Of a DNA stretch of 6,450 nucleotides, positions 5,597-6,450 are shown piece after piece (within the stretch, counting starts at the first letter, position 1; each line of letters begins with the position of its first letter). The notes beneath the pieces were generated by a model, which saw only the letters and a program-made list of their open reading frames with translations, had not been told where the DNA came from and ran no database searches. The DNA comes from Sphingomonadales bacterium (GTDB lineage Bacteria > Pseudomonadota > Alphaproteobacteria > Sphingomonadales > Sphingomonadaceae). The position numbers and the translations under genes are program-made. Location: the NCBI GenBank assembly GCA_025360285.1, contig JANYCM010000300.1, forward strand, positions 1 to 6,450. Direction: 5' to 3'.

Positions 5597-6450
5597 ATGC
5601 CCGCCACAATGCGCCAGACCGGCCGTGCCGCGATGGATTTCATGGTCGATCTGGCCCAGGGCACCCGGCCCTTGGCGGCACGTTGGGGTGCCGACCTGAC
5701 CCGCGCCGGGGTGACGGCCGACAGCCTGCCCGATGCCGCCGATGAACGCGATGCGGTGATGGCCGACGCGCTGTCCGGTTCCAATGCCTTTGCGATGAAC
5801 AGCCTGATCGGCGAATTTTCCAGCGTCCAGCACGGCCGTGTCGCCCGCGCCGCCTATGATGAACTCGCCGATGTGCTGGCGCCGCGCTTTGCCGAACTGG
5901 AGGCCAAGGGCCCCGCCCGGCTGACCATTCCCAATGATTTCACCCCCCCCGATTATTGGCGGGGCGTGTGGTTCCACCGCACCACCGGCGGCTGGGATGG
6001 CCATGACCAGATGGGTTATGTGCACAGCGAATTCATCCACAAGACCTATGTGGCGAGGAATTTCGGCGGTGACATCTTTGCCCAGCTCCGCGCCGTGCTG
6101 GCCCGGCTGCCGCGGCAGGATTATGCCCGCATCTGCGAAATGGGTACCAGCTCCGGCCATTTCACCACGGCGCTGCAGGAGACGTTTCCGGCGGCCAGGA
6201 TCACCGGCGTCGAACTGTCGCTGCCGATGCTGCGCGAGGCATTGCGCGTGGCCAATGCCAATGGCTGGAACTGGGACCTGCACCAGCGCGCTGCCGAGGA
6301 CACAAAGCTGCCGGCCGCGAGCTTCGACCTGGTCGCCAGTTACATCATCTTCCATGAAATGCCGGCCGAGGCGATCAAGGCGACCTTCCGCGAGGCCTTT
6401 CGCCTGCTCGAACCCGGCGGCCAGATGCTGATGAGCGATGTGACGCCCTA
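5597..6450 (+). CDS. Class I SAM-dependent methyltransferase, C-terminus outside window
   Basis: 284 complete codons are present and the frame runs to the right edge; the last two bases, TA, could begin a Tyr or a stop codon. The C-terminal half is a Rossmann-type methyltransferase domain (Methyltransf_11/25 type): SAM-binding motif I at 179-190, ICEMGTSSGHFT, a variant of E-x-G-x-G-x-G with Ser at the middle Gly; the acidic motif II GVELS at 204-208; FDLVASYIIFHEMP at 243-256; and LLEPGGQMLMSDV at 270-282. Residues 1-110 are largely helical and charged and were not recognised as a known domain. A Trp/His-rich linker at 120-148 (YWRGVWFHRTTGGWDGHDQ) joins the two. No signal peptide or membrane helix, so cytoplasmic. 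Substrate unknown: nothing singles out a quinone, lipid, natural product or small-acid methylase. Tight spacing behind the MFS_2 transporter suggests one transcript. Confidence 0.85.
   Translation, partial: MPATMRQTGRAAMDFMVDLAQGTRPLAARWGADLTRAGVTADSLPDAADERDAVMADALSGSNAFAMNSLIGEFSSVQHGRVARAAYDELADVLAPRFAELEAKGPARLTIPNDFTPPDYWRGVWFHRTTGGWDGHDQMGYVHSEFIHKTYVARNFGGDIFAQLRAVLARLPRQDYARICEMGTSSGHFTTALQETFPAARITGVELSLPMLREALRVANANGWNWDLHQRAAEDTKLPAASFDLVASYIIFHEMPAEAIKATFREAFRLLEPGGQMLMSDVTP

Noticed and set aside
5408..6355. A 315-codon open frame on the minus strand opposite the methyltransferase and the transporter's end
   Set aside because: It lies antisense to two well-supported genes and has a low-complexity Gly/His/Ala-rich composition with no motif. 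Long antisense frames are expected in GC-rich DNA.

Overview
The window is GC-rich bacterial chromosomal DNA, densely packed with genes and with no RNA genes, insertion sequences or CRISPR. Gene content and codon style suggest an alphaproteobacterium, plausibly a sphingomonad: a periplasmic beta-lactamase-fold hydrolase, a tandem aspartyl protease, a membrane cytochrome b561/c fusion, and an MFS_2-type sugar transporter. This assignment is inference; no marker gene is present.

Layout, left to right. (1) Minus strand, 985 to the left edge: an exported serine hydrolase of the beta-lactamase/class C family, truncated by the window. (2) 986-1140: a divergent intergenic region holding an imperfect tandem repeat and a small palindrome. 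(3) Plus strand 1141-2382: a b561-like membrane domain fused to a mitochondrial-type cytochrome c. (4) Minus strand 3320-2379: an exported protease-like protein with two retropepsin-type DSG motifs. It converges on gene 3, and the two stop codons share the palindrome TTAA. (5) 3321-3582: a divergent intergenic region holding a predicted promoter, a yybP-ykoY-type manganese riboswitch and a long GC-rich hairpin. (6) Plus strand 3583-4167: a UPF0016/GDT1-family (TMEM165/MneA-like) cation exporter, the riboswitch's target. (7) Plus strand 4239-5582: an MFS_2 (GPH/MelB-like) transporter. (8) Plus strand 5597 to the right edge: a class I SAM-dependent methyltransferase, 14 bases after gene 7 and probably co-transcribed with it.

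The best-supported functional unit is the riboswitch plus exporter. The leader carries the conserved aptamer segments GGGGAGTAG and GTCAACAT. Its closing helix overlaps the foot of a ~23-bp hairpin, and its 5' strand is also a perfect 9-base complement of the exporter's start region. This suggests a manganese-ON translational switch. The second notable item is the b561/c fusion: by a remembered alignment to E. coli CybB it lacks both ligands of one heme pair, keeps the other pair, and carries three extra membrane segments that place the c domain in the periplasm. The remaining genes look like ordinary envelope and transport functions with no obvious shared pathway.
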